36,538 nt of DNA from Prevotella heparinolytica (GTDB taxonomy: Bacteria; Bacteroidota; Bacteroidia; Bacteroidales; Bacteroidaceae), in assembly GCF_004342845.1 (NCBI RefSeq), contig NZ_SLXB01000030.1, forward strand, positions 1-36,538. Direction: 5' to 3'. Shown here piece by piece: positions 1-8,666 of this stretch; within the stretch, counting starts at the first letter, position 1, and each line of letters starts with the position of its first letter. The notes beneath the pieces were generated by a model. The model was not told the DNA's origin, did not search any database, and saw only the letters and a program-made list of their open reading frames with translations. The translations under genes were made by a program, and so were the position numbers.

Positions 1-141
1 ATAGTCCGGTGACAGGGAGAGCCTGGGAATTCAGGTTCCTTATAGCTTCCTTTACTGGTGCATGGGTGCTGAATTGGGGATAAAAACAATATATGAAAGA
101 AGATTTTATTCTAAACACTACATAATCAGGATAATTATTTG

Positions 142-149
142 TATCTTTG
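142..149 (+). promoter_or_regulatory. Bacteroides-type -7 promoter box
   Basis: TATCTTTG matches the Bacteroides -7 consensus TAnnTTTG and lies about 12 bases before the first ATG of the DUF177 gene. No TTTG is seen about 19 bases upstream. The predicted transcription start near 155 leaves a very short leader. Positions 1-141 show no convincing gene on either strand. Confidence 0.55.
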
Positions 150-161
150 TCGCCCGAATAA

Positions 162-752
162 ATGGGAGGAGCTTTGGGAAAGTTTGATAAATACAAAATA
201 GACCTAAAAGGAATGCGGACGGATACATGCAAGTATGAGTTCGTGTTGGATAACCTTTTCTTTGCCAATATTGATGGACCGGAGGTTCAGAAAGGCAAAG
301 TGAACGTGGTGTTGCTTGTAAAGAGAACATCTCGCGCTTTTGAATTGAACTTTCAGACGGAAGGTGTGGTATGGGTACCATGTGACCGCTGTTTGGAAGA
401 TATGGAGCAACCCGTTGACTCAACAGACAAGTTACTCGTTAAGTTTGGTCGTGAATATGCTGAAGAAGGTGATAATCTCATTGTGATACCTGAAGAGGAA
501 GGTGAGATCAATGTGGCATGGTTCATGTACGAGTTTGTTGCTTTAGCCATACCGATGAAGCATGTACATGCTCCCGGCAAATGTAATAAAACGATGACTA
601 GCAAGTTGAGCAAACATCTGCGTACTACCCCAGATGACGAGAGCGAGGAAGCCTTTATTCCTGAGGAGGAAACAAACCTGATGAATGATGAGGAAGAATC
701 GCAGATTGATCCGCGTTGGGAAGAATTAAAGAAAATATTAGATAACAATTAA
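162..752 (+). CDS. DUF177/YceD-family protein upstream of rpmF
   Basis: This 196-codon gene encodes a cytosolic protein of the DUF177 (YceD) family. The family is almost always encoded just before rpmF; its members have been linked to 23S rRNA or ribosome accumulation, but the precise role is not settled. A CDRCLED motif in the first half and a later CNK segment supply conserved cysteines. The C-terminal third is highly acidic and ends in a DPRWEELKKILDNN-type helix. The start is uncertain. ATG at 162 would leave a leader of only a few bases, whereas the in-frame TTG at 174 follows a GGGAGGA purine run and gives a protein starting GKFDKYK, as I remember for homologues. rpmF begins 12 bases downstream, so the two are probably co-transcribed. 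Confidence 0.85.
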   Translation: MGGALGKFDKYKIDLKGMRTDTCKYEFVLDNLFFANIDGPEVQKGKVNVVLLVKRTSRAFELNFQTEGVVWVPCDRCLEDMEQPVDSTDKLLVKFGREYAEEGDNLIVIPEEEGEINVAWFMYEFVALAIPMKHVHAPGKCNKTMTSKLSKHLRTTPDDESEEAFIPEEETNLMNDEEESQIDPRWEELKKILDNN

Positions 753-764
753 AGATTAACGAAA

Positions 765-950
765 ATGGCACATCCTAAGAGAAGACAGTCAAAAACAAGA
801 ACTGCAAAGAGAAGAACTCATGATAAAGCTGTAGCTCCTACATTGGCTATTTGCCCGAACTGTGGCGAATGGCATGTGTATCACACTGTATGTGGTGCAT
901 GTGGTTACTACAGAGGTAAGCTTGCTATCGAAAAAGAAGCTGCCGTATAA
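765..950 (+). CDS. rpmF: Ribosomal protein L32
   Basis: The 61-residue protein has the L32 signature: a basic N-terminus MAHPKRRQSKTRT, then a zinc-ribbon made of CPNC and CGAC pairs around residues 30-46. It is a structural component of the large ribosomal subunit. It follows the DUF177 gene with a 12-base gap. The zinc-ribbon (Cys-containing) paralogue type is the one present. A strong hairpin terminator lies at 996-1032, so the pair forms a two-gene transcription unit. Confidence 0.98.
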   Translation: MAHPKRRQSKTRTAKRRTHDKAVAPTLAICPNCGEWHVYHTVCGACGYYRGKLAIEKEAAV

Positions 951-995
951 TTGCGGTTGGTTTGACTAAAAATTATACTTGAATACCGAATGTCT

Positions 996-1032
996 AAAAG
1001 GATTTGTATGTGAAAATGAACAAATCCTTTTT
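996..1032 (+). terminator. Intrinsic terminator after rpmF
   Basis: A perfect 12-bp stem (AAAAGGATTTGT at 996-1007 against ACAAATCCTTTT at 1020-1031) closes a 12-base loop and ends in a short T run. The remaining bases up to fabH (1033-1155) show no gene. Confidence 0.8.
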
Positions 1033-1155
1033 GGACTACAGTTATTTCTAAGGTTTTAGAGCCTATATGAGTTTAGCCTATGGTTTTTGGATAAAGAGAG
1101 AAAACCGACAAAGGGTTGCTAGTACTATTGGCTCTTATAAGTAAACAAGAATTTA

Positions 1156-2157
1156 ATGGAAAAAATAAATGCAGTAATTACAGGAGTCGGTGGCTATGTG
1201 CCGGATTACGTTCTAACGAATGACGAAATCTCAAAAATGGTAGATACCAACGATGAATGGATTATGACTCGTATCGGAGTAAAGGAAAGGCGTATTCTGA
1301 ATGAGGAAGGATTGGGTAGCTCATATATGGCACGTAAGGCTGTAAAACAGCTGATGCAGCGTACTGGTGCCAATCCTGACGACATTGATTTGGTTATCGT
1401 TGCTACTTCTACTCCAGATTATCACTTCCCCTCTACGGCTTCCATTTTATGTGATAAACTCAGATTGAAGAATGCCTTTGCTTATGATTTGCAGGCAGCT
1501 TGTTGCGGGTTTCTCTATCTGATGGAAACGGCAGCCAATTTTATCCGTTCAGGCAGATATAAGAAGGTTATCATCGTGGGAGCTGATAAAATGTCGTCGG
1601 TGGTTGATTATACCGATCGTGCTACTTGCCCTATTTTTGGTGATGGAGCGGCGGCCTTTATGTTGGAACCGACAACGGAAGATGTCGGTATCATGGATGC
1701 GATTTTGAGAACAGACGGCAAGGGGCTTCCGTTCCTGCATATGAAGGCAGGTGGTTCTGTCTGTCCTCCTTCTTATTTTACAGTAGATAACCACATGCAT
1801 TATGTCTATCAGGAAGGCCGCACAGTGTTCAAGTATGCTGTCTCCAACATGTCGGACGTTAGTGCGGCTATTGCTGAAAAGAATGGCTTAACCAAGGAAA
1901 CGATCGATTGGGTGATTCCGCATCAAGCTAATCTTCGCATCATTGATGCTGTGGCACACCGCTTGGAGGTTCCTCATGAAAAAGTCTTGATTAACATAGA
2001 ACGTTATGGTAATACGAGTGCCGGAACGTTGCCCCTTTGTATTTGGGACTTTGAAGAGAAACTGAAAAAAGGCGATAACCTGATTTTTACGGCATTCGGC
2101 GCCGGATTTACTTGGGGAGCCGTGTACGTGAAGTGGGGCTATGACGGTAAGAAATGA
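1156..2157 (+). CDS. fabH: Beta-ketoacyl-ACP synthase III
   Basis: FabH condenses acetyl-CoA (or another short acyl-CoA) with malonyl-ACP to start fatty acid synthesis. The 333-residue length is normal for the family. The thiolase-fold catalytic triad is visible: Cys116 in the AACCGF motif, His256 in IPHQAN and Asn286 in YGNTSAGT. The DTNDEWI segment near residue 30 is also typical. It lies between rpmF and era. In many bacteria fabH follows rpmF together with plsX, but plsX is absent here. A terminator follows at 2192. Confidence 0.97.
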   Translation: MEKINAVITGVGGYVPDYVLTNDEISKMVDTNDEWIMTRIGVKERRILNEEGLGSSYMARKAVKQLMQRTGANPDDIDLVIVATSTPDYHFPSTASILCDKLRLKNAFAYDLQAACCGFLYLMETAANFIRSGRYKKVIIVGADKMSSVVDYTDRATCPIFGDGAAAFMLEPTTEDVGIMDAILRTDGKGLPFLHMKAGGSVCPPSYFTVDNHMHYVYQEGRTVFKYAVSNMSDVSAAIAEKNGLTKETIDWVIPHQANLRIIDAVAHRLEVPHEKVLINIERYGNTSAGTLPLCIWDFEEKLKKGDNLIFTAFGAGFTWGAVYVKWGYDGKK

Positions 2158-2191
2158 AGCACTGATGGAGTTTCAGTCTAAATAATATAAT

Positions 2192-2225
2192 AAACGCATC
2201 CTATCTCGATTCGATGCGTTTTTTT
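2192..2225 (+). terminator. Intrinsic terminator after fabH
   Basis: AAACGCATC (2192-2200) pairs with GATGCGTTT (2213-2221), followed by a T run up to 2225. It ends 23 bases before era. Confidence 0.85.
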
Positions 2226-2248
2226 GTCTCAATTTAAAAACAGGCGTC

Positions 2249-3130
2249 ATGCATAAGGCAGGTTTTGTTAATATCGTGGGAAATCCCAATGTAGGCAAGT
2301 CTACATTGATGAATGCTTTGGTTGGTGAGCGCATCTCTATCGCTACTTTCAAAGCGCAAACTACGCGTCATCGGATCATGGGCATCTATAATACGGATGA
2401 CATGCAGATTGTGTTCTCGGACACGCCGGGCGTATTGAAACCAAACTATAAATTGCAGGAATCTATGCTGAATTTCTCTACGTCGGCATTGACGGATGCA
2501 GACGTGTTGCTGTATGTGACGGATGTGGTTGAGACACCCGACAAGCATAATGATTTTGTAGAGAAGGTTGCTGCCATGGAAGTGCCGGTGTTGCTGCTGA
2601 TCAATAAAATAGATTTGAGCAATCAGGAAAAACTGGCGCAATTGGTGGAAGCATGGAAGGAGCTGCTGCCAAAGGCGGAGATTATTCCTCTTTCGGCTGC
2701 TACGAAATTCAATGTGGATTATGTGTTGAAGCGGGTGAAGGGACTTTTGCCCGATTCGCCTCCTTATTTCGATAAAGACCAATGGACGGACAAACCGGCG
2801 AGATTTTTCGTGACCGAGATTATTCGCGAAAAGATTTTGTTGTACTACGATAAGGAGATTCCTTATTCGGTAGAAGTGGCGGTGGAGCAGTTTAAGGAAG
2901 AGGCAAAGAAGATACACATCAATGCCGTAATCTACGTGGAACGTGATTCGCAAAAAGGTATTATAATCGGTAAGCAAGGGAGGGCTTTGAAAAAGGTGGC
3001 TACCGAGGCACGCCGTGACTTGGAGAGATTCTTTGGAAAAACCATTTTTCTGGAGACGTTTGTAAAGGTTGACAAAGATTGGAGAAGTTCGGATAAGGAA
3101 CTGCGTAATTTCGGTTATCAACCGGATTAA
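2249..3130 (+). CDS. era: GTPase Era
   Basis: Era is an essential GTPase that binds the 3' end of 16S rRNA and assists maturation of the small ribosomal subunit. The 293-residue protein shows the G1 P-loop GNPNVGKS (residues 11-18), the G3 motif DTPG, the G4 motif NKID and a C-terminal KH RNA-binding domain around the GKQGRALKKV segment. The ATG start matches the usual Era N-terminus just before the P-loop. der follows after 49 bases and is probably read from the same transcript. Confidence 0.97.
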   Translation: MHKAGFVNIVGNPNVGKSTLMNALVGERISIATFKAQTTRHRIMGIYNTDDMQIVFSDTPGVLKPNYKLQESMLNFSTSALTDADVLLYVTDVVETPDKHNDFVEKVAAMEVPVLLLINKIDLSNQEKLAQLVEAWKELLPKAEIIPLSAATKFNVDYVLKRVKGLLPDSPPYFDKDQWTDKPARFFVTEIIREKILLYYDKEIPYSVEVAVEQFKEEAKKIHINAVIYVERDSQKGIIIGKQGRALKKVATEARRDLERFFGKTIFLETFVKVDKDWRSSDKELRNFGYQPD

Positions 3131-3179
3131 GAGTTTTATTCATGCGACTGTGACAGTCGTAAAACAAGAGTGTTGAACT

Positions 3180-4493
3180 ATGGGAAATTTAGTTGCAATT
3201 GTAGGACGTCCCAATGTGGGAAAATCTACGTTATTTAATCGTCTGACCAAAACGCGTCAGGCTATTGTGAATGAAGAAGCGGGAACAACTCGCGACCGCC
3301 AATATGGAAAGACAGAGTGGTTGGGGCGCGAGTTCTCGGTAGTGGATACCGGTGGCTGGGTAGTGAATTCCGACGATATCTTTGAAGAGGAGATTCGCAA
3401 GCAGGTGTTGATGGCTGTGGATGAAGCCGATGTTATTCTGTTTGTGGTAGATGTGATGAACGGAGTGACGGACCTTGACCAACAGGTGGCTGCCATATTG
3501 CGTCGTGCCAAGAAGCCGGTATTGCTGGTGGCCAACAAGACTGACAACAACGAATTGCGATACAATGCTCCCGAATTTTATAGTTTGGGTTTGGGTGATC
3601 CTTATTGTATTTCGGCTGTAACCGGAAGTGGGACAGGCGATCTGATGGACCTTATCGTCGGTAATTTTAAGAAAGAATCCGACGAAATATTGGATGAAGA
3701 GATTCCTCGTTTTGCTGTGGTGGGACGTCCCAATGCCGGCAAATCATCCATTGTGAATGCCTTTATCGGAGAAGAACGCAATATCGTGACGGAGATAGCC
3801 GGAACGACCCGCGACTCCATTTACACGCGTTACAATAAGTTCGGTTTCGACTTTTATTTGGTAGATACGGCAGGAATCCGCAAGAAAAACAAGGTAAATG
3901 AGGATTTGGAATACTACTCTGTGATACGTTCCATTCGTTCCATTGAAAATGCCGACGTGTGTATATTGATGATAGATGCCACACGCGGCATCGAGAGTCA
4001 GGATTTGAATATCTTTTCTTTGATTCAGAAGAATGCCAAAGGATTGGTGGTTGTGGTGAATAAATGGGATTTGGTGCAAGACAAGACCGTGAAAGTGATG
4101 AAGACTTTTGAAAATGCCATCCGGAACCGTCTGGCGCCGTTTGTCGATTTTCCCATCATATTTGCTTCGGCACTGACGAAGCAACGCATCCTGAAGGTGC
4201 TGGAGGAGGCGCGCAATGTGTATGAAAACCGTATGACGCGTATTCCGACTGCCCGTCTGAATGAGGAGATGTTGCCGCTTATCGAGGCTTATCCGCCTCC
4301 TTCCATCAAGGGAAAATACATCAAGATAAAATACATCACGCAGTTGCCCAATACGCAAGTTCCTTCGTTTGTTTATTTCGCCAATCTTCCGCAATATGTG
4401 AAAGAACCGTACAGGCGATTCTTGGAAAACAAAATGCGTGAAAAGTGGAACCTGACCGGGACACCTGTCAATATTTATATCCGGCAGAAATAA
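3180..4493 (+). CDS. der: Ribosome-assembly GTPase Der (EngA)
   Basis: Der carries two tandem GTPase domains and acts in assembly of the 50S subunit. Both P-loops are visible: GRPNVGKST near residue 9 and GRPNAGKSS near residue 183. Matching DTGG/DTAG, NKTD and NKWD motifs follow, with a KH-like domain at the C-terminus. The 437-residue length is normal. It lies directly behind era, giving a two-gene block of ribosome-assembly GTPases, and ends at a strong hairpin terminator. Confidence 0.97.
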   Translation: MGNLVAIVGRPNVGKSTLFNRLTKTRQAIVNEEAGTTRDRQYGKTEWLGREFSVVDTGGWVVNSDDIFEEEIRKQVLMAVDEADVILFVVDVMNGVTDLDQQVAAILRRAKKPVLLVANKTDNNELRYNAPEFYSLGLGDPYCISAVTGSGTGDLMDLIVGNFKKESDEILDEEIPRFAVVGRPNAGKSSIVNAFIGEERNIVTEIAGTTRDSIYTRYNKFGFDFYLVDTAGIRKKNKVNEDLEYYSVIRSIRSIENADVCILMIDATRGIESQDLNIFSLIQKNAKGLVVVVNKWDLVQDKTVKVMKTFENAIRNRLAPFVDFPIIFASALTKQRILKVLEEARNVYENRMTRIPTARLNEEMLPLIEAYPPPSIKGKYIKIKYITQLPNTQVPSFVYFANLPQYVKEPYRRFLENKMREKWNLTGTPVNIYIRQK

Positions 4494-4521
4494 AGCATTG
4501 CCGGACAAATGCGGTATGCAG

Positions 4522-4580
4522 AATGTGACACGAAGCCTGACAACCGGCATGAAAAGGCTCCGTGTCACATTTTGTGTTTT
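4522..4580 (+). terminator. Long-stem terminator after der
   Basis: TGTGACACG (4524-4532) pairs with CGTGTCACA (4561-4569), and inside that AGCCT (4534-4538) pairs with AGGCT (4555-4559). A T-rich tail follows (4570-4580). Flanking A and T bases extend the stem. Confidence 0.8.
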
Positions 4581-4690
4581 TACGCTTCCCTCCACTCGGG
4601 CTTTCTGTTTATAAAGGAATAATCCGAAAATCCTGCAGGTAAAACGTCCTGTCTATTGATACAAAGAATTTCCGGTTTTATACTTGTGCA

Positions 4691-4966
4691 ACTGTAACTT
4701 CGTCTGTTGCCGTACTGTAAGTTCGACTGTTGCCGTACTGTAAGTTCGATTGTTGCCGTACTGTAAGTTCGACTGTTGCCGTACTGTAAGTTCGATTGTT
4801 GCCGTACTGTAAGTTCGATTGTTGCCGTACTGTAAGTTCGACTGTTGCCGTACTGTAAGTTCGACCGAAGCTGTACTGTAAGTTCGACCGAAGCCGTACT
4901 GTAAGTTCGACCGAAGCCGTACTGTAAGTTCGACCGAAGCCGTACTGTAAGCTCTCACTTGCGCGA
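4691..4966. repeat. Tandem array of 23-bp repeats (about 12 units)
   Basis: Units begin every 23 bases at 4691, 4714, 4737 and so on to 4944. Each starts ACTGTAAGTTCGA and ends in a variable block of about 10 bases. The first seven carry a block ending TGTTGCCGT, the next four one ending CCGAAGCCGT, and the last unit is degenerate. There are no spacers, so this is not CRISPR. The array fills the gap between der and the leftward mla-like genes. It contains no stop codons in two minus-strand frames and so creates spurious ORFs. Confidence 0.95.
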
Positions 4967-4973
4967 TTGTAAT

Positions 4974-5128
4974 CCCGCACTTGGCGGAGCCGTATGCCCA
5001 CACTTTAAAGGAGCTGCCCCCGCACTTTAGGAGAGCTGACCCCGCACTTTAGGAGAGGTAAGCCCGCACTTTAGGGAAGATGAGCCCACACGTTGGAGGA
5101 GGTATGCCCGCAGTATATAAGAGGGCAG
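4974..5128. repeat. Second tandem array of 22-bp repeats (about 7 units)
   Basis: Directly after the 23-bp array, units starting CCCGCACTT or CCCACACTT begin at 4974, 4997, 5019, 5041, 5063, 5085 and 5107. The spacing is 23 once and then 22. The rest of each unit is a purine-rich stretch such as TAGGAGAGGTAAG. Outer units are more diverged than the middle ones. No coding function is seen. Confidence 0.85.
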
Positions 5129-5165
5129 ATGGGAGAGTGGTATAACACTTGTTTTTGTGTCCCTT

Positions 5166-5936
5166 TTACCCTTCGATATTCTGCCTTTCCACTTCTCTTA
5201 CTTTACGGAATAAATCGGAGGCAAAGATAAAGTTGTTCAGGCGTTTGTTGGTGGAAGTGAATATGACGTCTTTGTTACCTTCCCACTCTTTGTGCCCTTC
5301 GTAAATGTAGATGATCTTCTCTCCGATTCCCATTACGGAGTTCATGTCGTGGGTATTGATGAGCGTGGTCATGTTGTATTCTTTGGTGATGTCTTGTATC
5401 AGCTCGTCAATCACGATGGAGGTTTTGGGGTCCAGACCGGAGTTCGGTTCGTCGCAAAAGAGGTATTGAGGATTCAGGGCGATGGCACGGGCAATGGCTA
5501 CTCGCTTCTGCATGCCTCCGCTGATTTCTCCGGGGAATTTATCTTTGGCCTCGAGCAGATTGACACGCTCCAGGCAGAACATGGCACGGCGGGTACGGTC
5601 GCGCAGCGTATCGTTGCTGAACATGTTGAGCGGAAACATCACGTTGTCCAATACCGTTATGGAGTCGAACAGGGCAGCGCTCTGAAAAATCATTCCCATT
5701 TCCCGGCGAAGCATTTTCTTTTCTTTCTTGCCCATGGCCAGGAAGTTGCGGTTGTCGTATAGCAGCTCTCCTTTTTCCGGAGTCAGCAGACCTACGATAC
5801 ACTTCATCAGCACGGTTTTCCCCGAGCCGCTTTGCCCGATGATCAGGTTGGTCTTCCCGTTCTCGAAAGTGGCGTTGATGTCTTTCAGCACCTCTTTCTC
5901 GTCAAATGACTTGCATAATCCTTTAAGTTCAATCAT
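5166..5936 (-). CDS. MlaF-like ABC transporter ATPase
   Basis: This 256-residue protein is the ATPase of an MCE/Mla-type ABC transporter, expected to move phospholipids between the inner and outer membranes. It shows Walker A GQSGSGKT, the signature EISGGMQKR and Walker B YLFCDEPNSGLD, followed by the H-loop THDM. The start is the ATG at 5934-5936 (MIELKGL); the same frame stays open upstream, but there it runs over the permease gene and does not look like protein. Its start overlaps the stop of the permease by four bases (ATGA), so translation is probably coupled. The MCE substrate-binding partner is not in the window; a gene further left would be the candidate. Confidence 0.92.
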   Translation of the reverse strand: MIELKGLCKSFDEKEVLKDINATFENGKTNLIIGQSGSGKTVLMKCIVGLLTPEKGELLYDNRNFLAMGKKEKKMLRREMGMIFQSAALFDSITVLDNVMFPLNMFSNDTLRDRTRRAMFCLERVNLLEAKDKFPGEISGGMQKRVAIARAIALNPQYLFCDEPNSGLDPKTSIVIDELIQDITKEYNMTTLINTHDMNSVMGIGEKIIYIYEGHKEWEGNKDVIFTSTNKRLNNFIFASDLFRKVREVERQNIEG

Positions 5937-6676
5937 CCCATTAAAAGTTGAGTTAATATCAGGTCGGCAAACAGGATGAGTACGCTGCTGCACACGACGG
6001 AGTCGGTAGAAGCCTTTCCTACCTCGATGGAGCCTCCTTCGACCGTGTAGCCGAAGAATGCCGATACACTGGCTATGATGAATGCAAAAAACAAGGACTT
6101 GATGATGCTGCACCAAATGAACCATTCGACAAACATATATTGCAGGCCATATTCCAAGTCTACGGCCGACATGATGCCGCCGAACCAGCAGGTGCAGAAA
6201 GCTCCTATGACGCCGGAGAATATGCTGAATGTCACCATCAATGGGATAGTGGTCACCATGGCGATGATTTTGGGCAGAATCAGGTAGTTGGCAGAATTGA
6301 CGCCCATAATCTCAAGGGCATCTATCTGTTGGGTCACTCGCATGGTGCCCAGTTCCGAGGCTATGTTCGAGCCTACCTTGCCGGCCAGAATCAGGCACAT
6401 GATGGAGGACGAAAACTCCAGCAGCATGATTTCGCGGGTGACGTATCCCACCGTCCACCGGGGCATGAAAGGGCTTTCTATATTCAGCTTTATTTGTATG
6501 GTGATTACAGCCCCGATGAAGAACGATATCAGCAATACGATGCCGATGGAGTTGACACCGAGCTGCTCCAGTTCGTTGACGTATTGGCGGAAAAACATGC
6601 GCATGCGTTCGGGTCGGGCAAACACGCGTCCCATCAGCATGATGTATCTGCCTACTGTCTTGAGTGCTTTGAACAT
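5933..6676 (-). CDS. MlaE-like ABC transporter permease
   Basis: The 247-residue integral membrane protein belongs to the MlaE/YrbE permease family, the channel partner of the ATPase downstream. It contains several hydrophobic segments and the family's conserved core VGSNIASELGTMRVTQQIDALE. I chose the ATG at 6674-6676 (MFKALKTVG) rather than the ATG ten codons upstream, because the family normally starts there. Its promoter would be the minus-strand TACATTTG at 6703-6696, which puts the predicted transcript start close to this ATG. Confidence 0.9.
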   Translation of the reverse strand: MFKALKTVGRYIMLMGRVFARPERMRMFFRQYVNELEQLGVNSIGIVLLISFFIGAVITIQIKLNIESPFMPRWTVGYVTREIMLLEFSSSIMCLILAGKVGSNIASELGTMRVTQQIDALEIMGVNSANYLILPKIIAMVTTIPLMVTFSIFSGVIGAFCTCWFGGIMSAVDLEYGLQYMFVEWFIWCSIIKSLFFAFIIASVSAFFGYTVEGGSIEVGKASTDSVVCSSVLILFADLILTQLLMG

Positions 6677-6695
6677 AACTTTAAGTATTTGAGTG

Positions 6696-6703
6696 CAAAT
6701 GTA
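6696..6703 (-). promoter_or_regulatory. -7 box of the mla-like operon
   Basis: On the minus strand this reads TACATTTG, a perfect TAnnTTTG box, about 20 bases before the permease start. It faces an identical box on the plus strand 23 bases away. Confidence 0.65.
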
Positions 6704-6725
6704 CACTATTTCAGCTTATTTTTGC

Positions 6726-6733
6726 TACATTTG
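6726..6733 (+). promoter_or_regulatory. -7 box of lptB
   Basis: TACATTTG, identical to the box on the opposite strand at 6696-6703, lies 20 bases before the lptB ATG. The two outer-membrane transport operons therefore share a 76-base divergent promoter region. Confidence 0.65.
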
Positions 6734-6752
6734 CGGCGAAAACCTTTAGAGT

Positions 6753-7598
6753 ATGGAAGAAGAAAAAGGCATAAAGGACAATGTAGGGGAAGTTAAGGAA
6801 ATTCTGCACACAGAGCCGATAACCGCTCCTGCCGATGCAGGCGCGATGGACGAGAAGATGGTGCTGCGTACGGAAGACTTGGTGAAGAAGTACGGAAAGC
6901 GTACTGTGGTGAACCATGTATCCATCAACGTGAAGCAGGGCGAGATTGTCGGGCTGTTAGGTCCTAACGGCGCCGGCAAGACGACCTCTTTCTATATGAC
7001 CGTGGGATTGATTACTCCGAACGAGGGGCGCATCTTCCTGAATGATCTGGAGATTACGAACTATCCGGTGTATAAACGGGCGCAGACGGGCATCGGCTAT
7101 CTGGCACAAGAGGCCTCCGTCTTCCGTCAGATGAGTGTGGAAGACAACATCACGTCTGTGCTGGAGATGACGGAGAAGCCGCTGGAGTATCAGAAAGACA
7201 AACTGGAGAGCCTGATTGCCGAATTCCGTCTTCAGAAGGTAAGGAAGAATAAAGGAAACCAACTTTCGGGTGGCGAACGGCGGCGTACGGAGATTGCCCG
7301 TTGCCTGGCCATCGACCCGAAGTTCATCATGCTCGACGAACCTTTTGCCGGTGTAGACCCCATTGCGGTGGAAGACATCCAGCAGATTGTGTGGAAACTG
7401 AAAGACAAGGATATAGGTATATTGATTACCGACCACAACGTGCAGGAAACGTTGAGTATTACCGACCGTGCCTACCTTCTGTTCGAAGGTAAGATCTTGT
7501 TTCAAGGCACGCCCGAAGAGTTGGCCGAAAATAAGATTGTGCGCGAAAAATACCTGAGTAACAGTTTCGTGCTTCGCCGCAAGGATTTTATGAAGTGA
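6753..7598 (+). CDS. lptB: LPS export ABC transporter ATPase LptB
   Basis: LptB powers extraction of lipopolysaccharide from the inner membrane for transport to the outer membrane. Walker A is GPNGAGKT at residues 70-77, the signature is LSGGERRR near residue 171, and Walker B is [12 protein letters not shown], which is diagnostic for LptB. The conserved fold begins near residue 36 (MVLRTEDL); the first 35 residues are an acidic extension not usual in the proteobacterial proteins. A later start at Met32 or Met36 is possible, but the promoter position and leader fit the ATG at 6753. A bidirectional terminator follows. Confidence 0.93.
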   Translation: MEEEKGIKDNVGEVKEILHTEPITAPADAGAMDEKMVLRTEDLVKKYGKRTVVNHVSINVKQGEIVGLLGPNGAGKTTSFYMTVGLITPNEGRIFLNDLEITNYPVYKRAQTGIGYLAQEASVFRQMSVEDNITSVLEMTEKPLEYQKDKLESLIAEFRLQKVRKNKGNQLSGGERRRTEIARCLAIDPKFIMLDEPFAGVDPIAVEDIQQIVWKLKDKDIGILITDHNVQETLSITDRAYLLFEGKILFQGTPEELAENKIVREKYLSNSFVLRRKDFMK

Positions 7599-7625
7599 TG
7601 CACCAAGCCACGGAATATTGCCGAT

Positions 7626-7660
7626 AAAAAAAGACCGCCTCATTGAAGCGGTCTTTTTTT
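7626..7660. terminator. Bidirectional terminator between lptB and the RRM gene
   Basis: Seven A then GACCGC (7626-7638) pairs with GCGGTC then seven T (7648-7660). The A and T runs make it work on both strands, and it separates two convergent genes. Confidence 0.9.
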
Positions 7661-7682
7661 ATTTCTCCTGAATCTGCTATGA

Positions 7683-7931
7683 TTAATATTTCGGAGGTCT
7701 TGCTTCTTTCACTACCATCTGGCGTCCGAAGAATTCGGCTCCGTCAAGCTCGGCAATAGCTTTGGCGGCAGCAGCGCTGTCTTCCATTTCTACAAAAGCA
7801 ATGCCTCTGAAACGTCCGGTCGCGCGGTCGTTGATAAATTTTACAGAAGTTACCGTGCCGTAATCTTCCATGGCTTTCTGAAGGTCACTCTCCTTAACGC
7901 GGTAGTTAAGGTTTCCAACATAAATGTTCAT
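7683..7931 (-). CDS. Small RRM-domain RNA-binding protein
   Basis: The 82-residue protein is a single RNA-recognition motif. RNP2 is IYVGNL at residues 3-8, and RNP1 is the RFRGIAFVEM segment near the middle. Such stand-alone RRM proteins are common in Bacteroides; some act as global RNA-binding regulators of carbohydrate and surface genes, but the target of this one is unknown. The start is the ATG at 7929-7931. The frame stays open upstream, but that stretch is a low-complexity AT-rich leader. The long region upstream suggests a structured or regulated 5' leader. Confidence 0.92.
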   Translation of the reverse strand: MNIYVGNLNYRVKESDLQKAMEDYGTVTSVKFINDRATGRFRGIAFVEMEDSAAAAKAIAELDGAEFFGRQMVVKEARPPKY

Positions 7932-8443
7932 AATGAAAATGATAAAAATAAATAAATGAATAAAACTCTCTTGGAAAGAAGGCTGAATAATCAAAAAGAT
8001 TACAACGACAGAGAGTTTACAAAAGCGTTTCTTGAAACGGAGTAAAAACTATGCAATAGAAATCGAGAAAACTAAAATGCCTTCAATCCGCGACAAAGAA
8101 ACGCATAATATTCGGATTTACAACTCTTTTTGCTATTTATTTTACATTTTCTTTCAGGCACGGGGAAGGACGGGAGGCCGAAAGGCGCTTCGTGCCGGCT
8201 GAATGTCTGTGCCGCAGTGTTGTTGAGAACGGACATAAACCGGAAGAATACCTTGGCCGGAGGGACATTCGCCCTCTGCCAAGAAAGAGGCGGTTCCGTC
8301 AATATCTACAAGCAGCCTGCGGTGCGTACGCTATGGGTTTGCGCCTTGAACACAAGGGATAAACGCCGTAAAAGCAAGGAGAGAAGCCGTGCGTGGCAAG
8401 GAGCAAACCTGTTTACTGCCTGAACCGAACTCTGTTCGCGCCG

Positions 8444-8506
8444 TGCGGACACAAATCCGCAGCTTGCGGATAAGTATTCGCACCGTGCGAACAGATGTGC
8501 GCACGG
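8444..8506. repeat. Three tandem 21-bp palindromic units
   Basis: Units start TGCGG or TGCGA at 8444, 8465 and 8486. Each is internally self-complementary (for example TGCGGATAAGTATTCGCA), so every unit can form a hairpin. A partial unit precedes the array (TTCGCGCCG near 8435). Confidence 0.75.
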
Positions 8507-8582
8507 TATGTTTCAAATTTCTGGCAGGATTCTTTCACGCATCGAGGAATGTCCTTGTAAAAGAAATAATTCGGCAATGTCT

Positions 8583-8613
8583 TTTGATATTTGAAAGAAT
8601 AACGCTACTTTTG
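8583..8613 (+). promoter_or_regulatory. Promoter of tig
   Basis: TTTG at 8583-8586 is the -33 element and TACTTTTG at 8606-8613 the -7 element, with 19 bases between them. Transcription would begin near 8620, leaving a leader of about 45 bases. Confidence 0.75.
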
Positions 8614-8666
8614 CACGCTCATTTGAGATGTGGAACAAAGTATAAATCAAATAAATAATTGTCAGA

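Larger units (their letters stand above)
7932..8666. other. 735-base intergenic region between the RRM gene and tig
   Basis: Short open frames occur on both strands but none resembles a protein. The left part is the AT-rich leader of the RRM gene. A GC-richer central stretch (about 8160-8440) has no recognisable content. It then holds three palindromic 21-base units (8444-8506) and the tig promoter (8583-8613). I see no RNA gene that I can name. Confidence 0.5.

Noticed and set aside
1..141. A partial gene or RNA at the left edge
   Set aside because: No open frame or RNA fold that I recognise; too short to judge.
2234..3121. 295-codon open frame antisense to era
   Set aside because: The translation is His/Gln/Arg-rich and unlike any protein; it is the mirror of a well-supported gene with clear motifs.
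3744..4595. 283-codon open frame antisense to der
   Set aside because: Mirror of der codon usage; it runs through the der terminator and has no recognisable content.
4653..5003. Two overlapping minus-strand open frames of over 100 codons rich in NLQYG/RTYST-like repeats
   Set aside because: They arise from the 23-bp tandem array, which has no stop in those frames. A 23-base unit shifts frame every copy, so the same peptide appears in several frames; there is no start signal or promoter.
4691..5128. CRISPR array
   Set aside because: The units are contiguous with no unique spacers, and no cas genes are nearby.
5739..6796. Plus-strand open frames across the mla-like genes
   Set aside because: Shadow frames of two clearly assigned membrane-transport genes on the minus strand.
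8130..8658. Short open frames in the tig upstream region
   Set aside because: They run through palindromic repeats and the tig promoter, and have low-complexity Arg/Thr/Val content.
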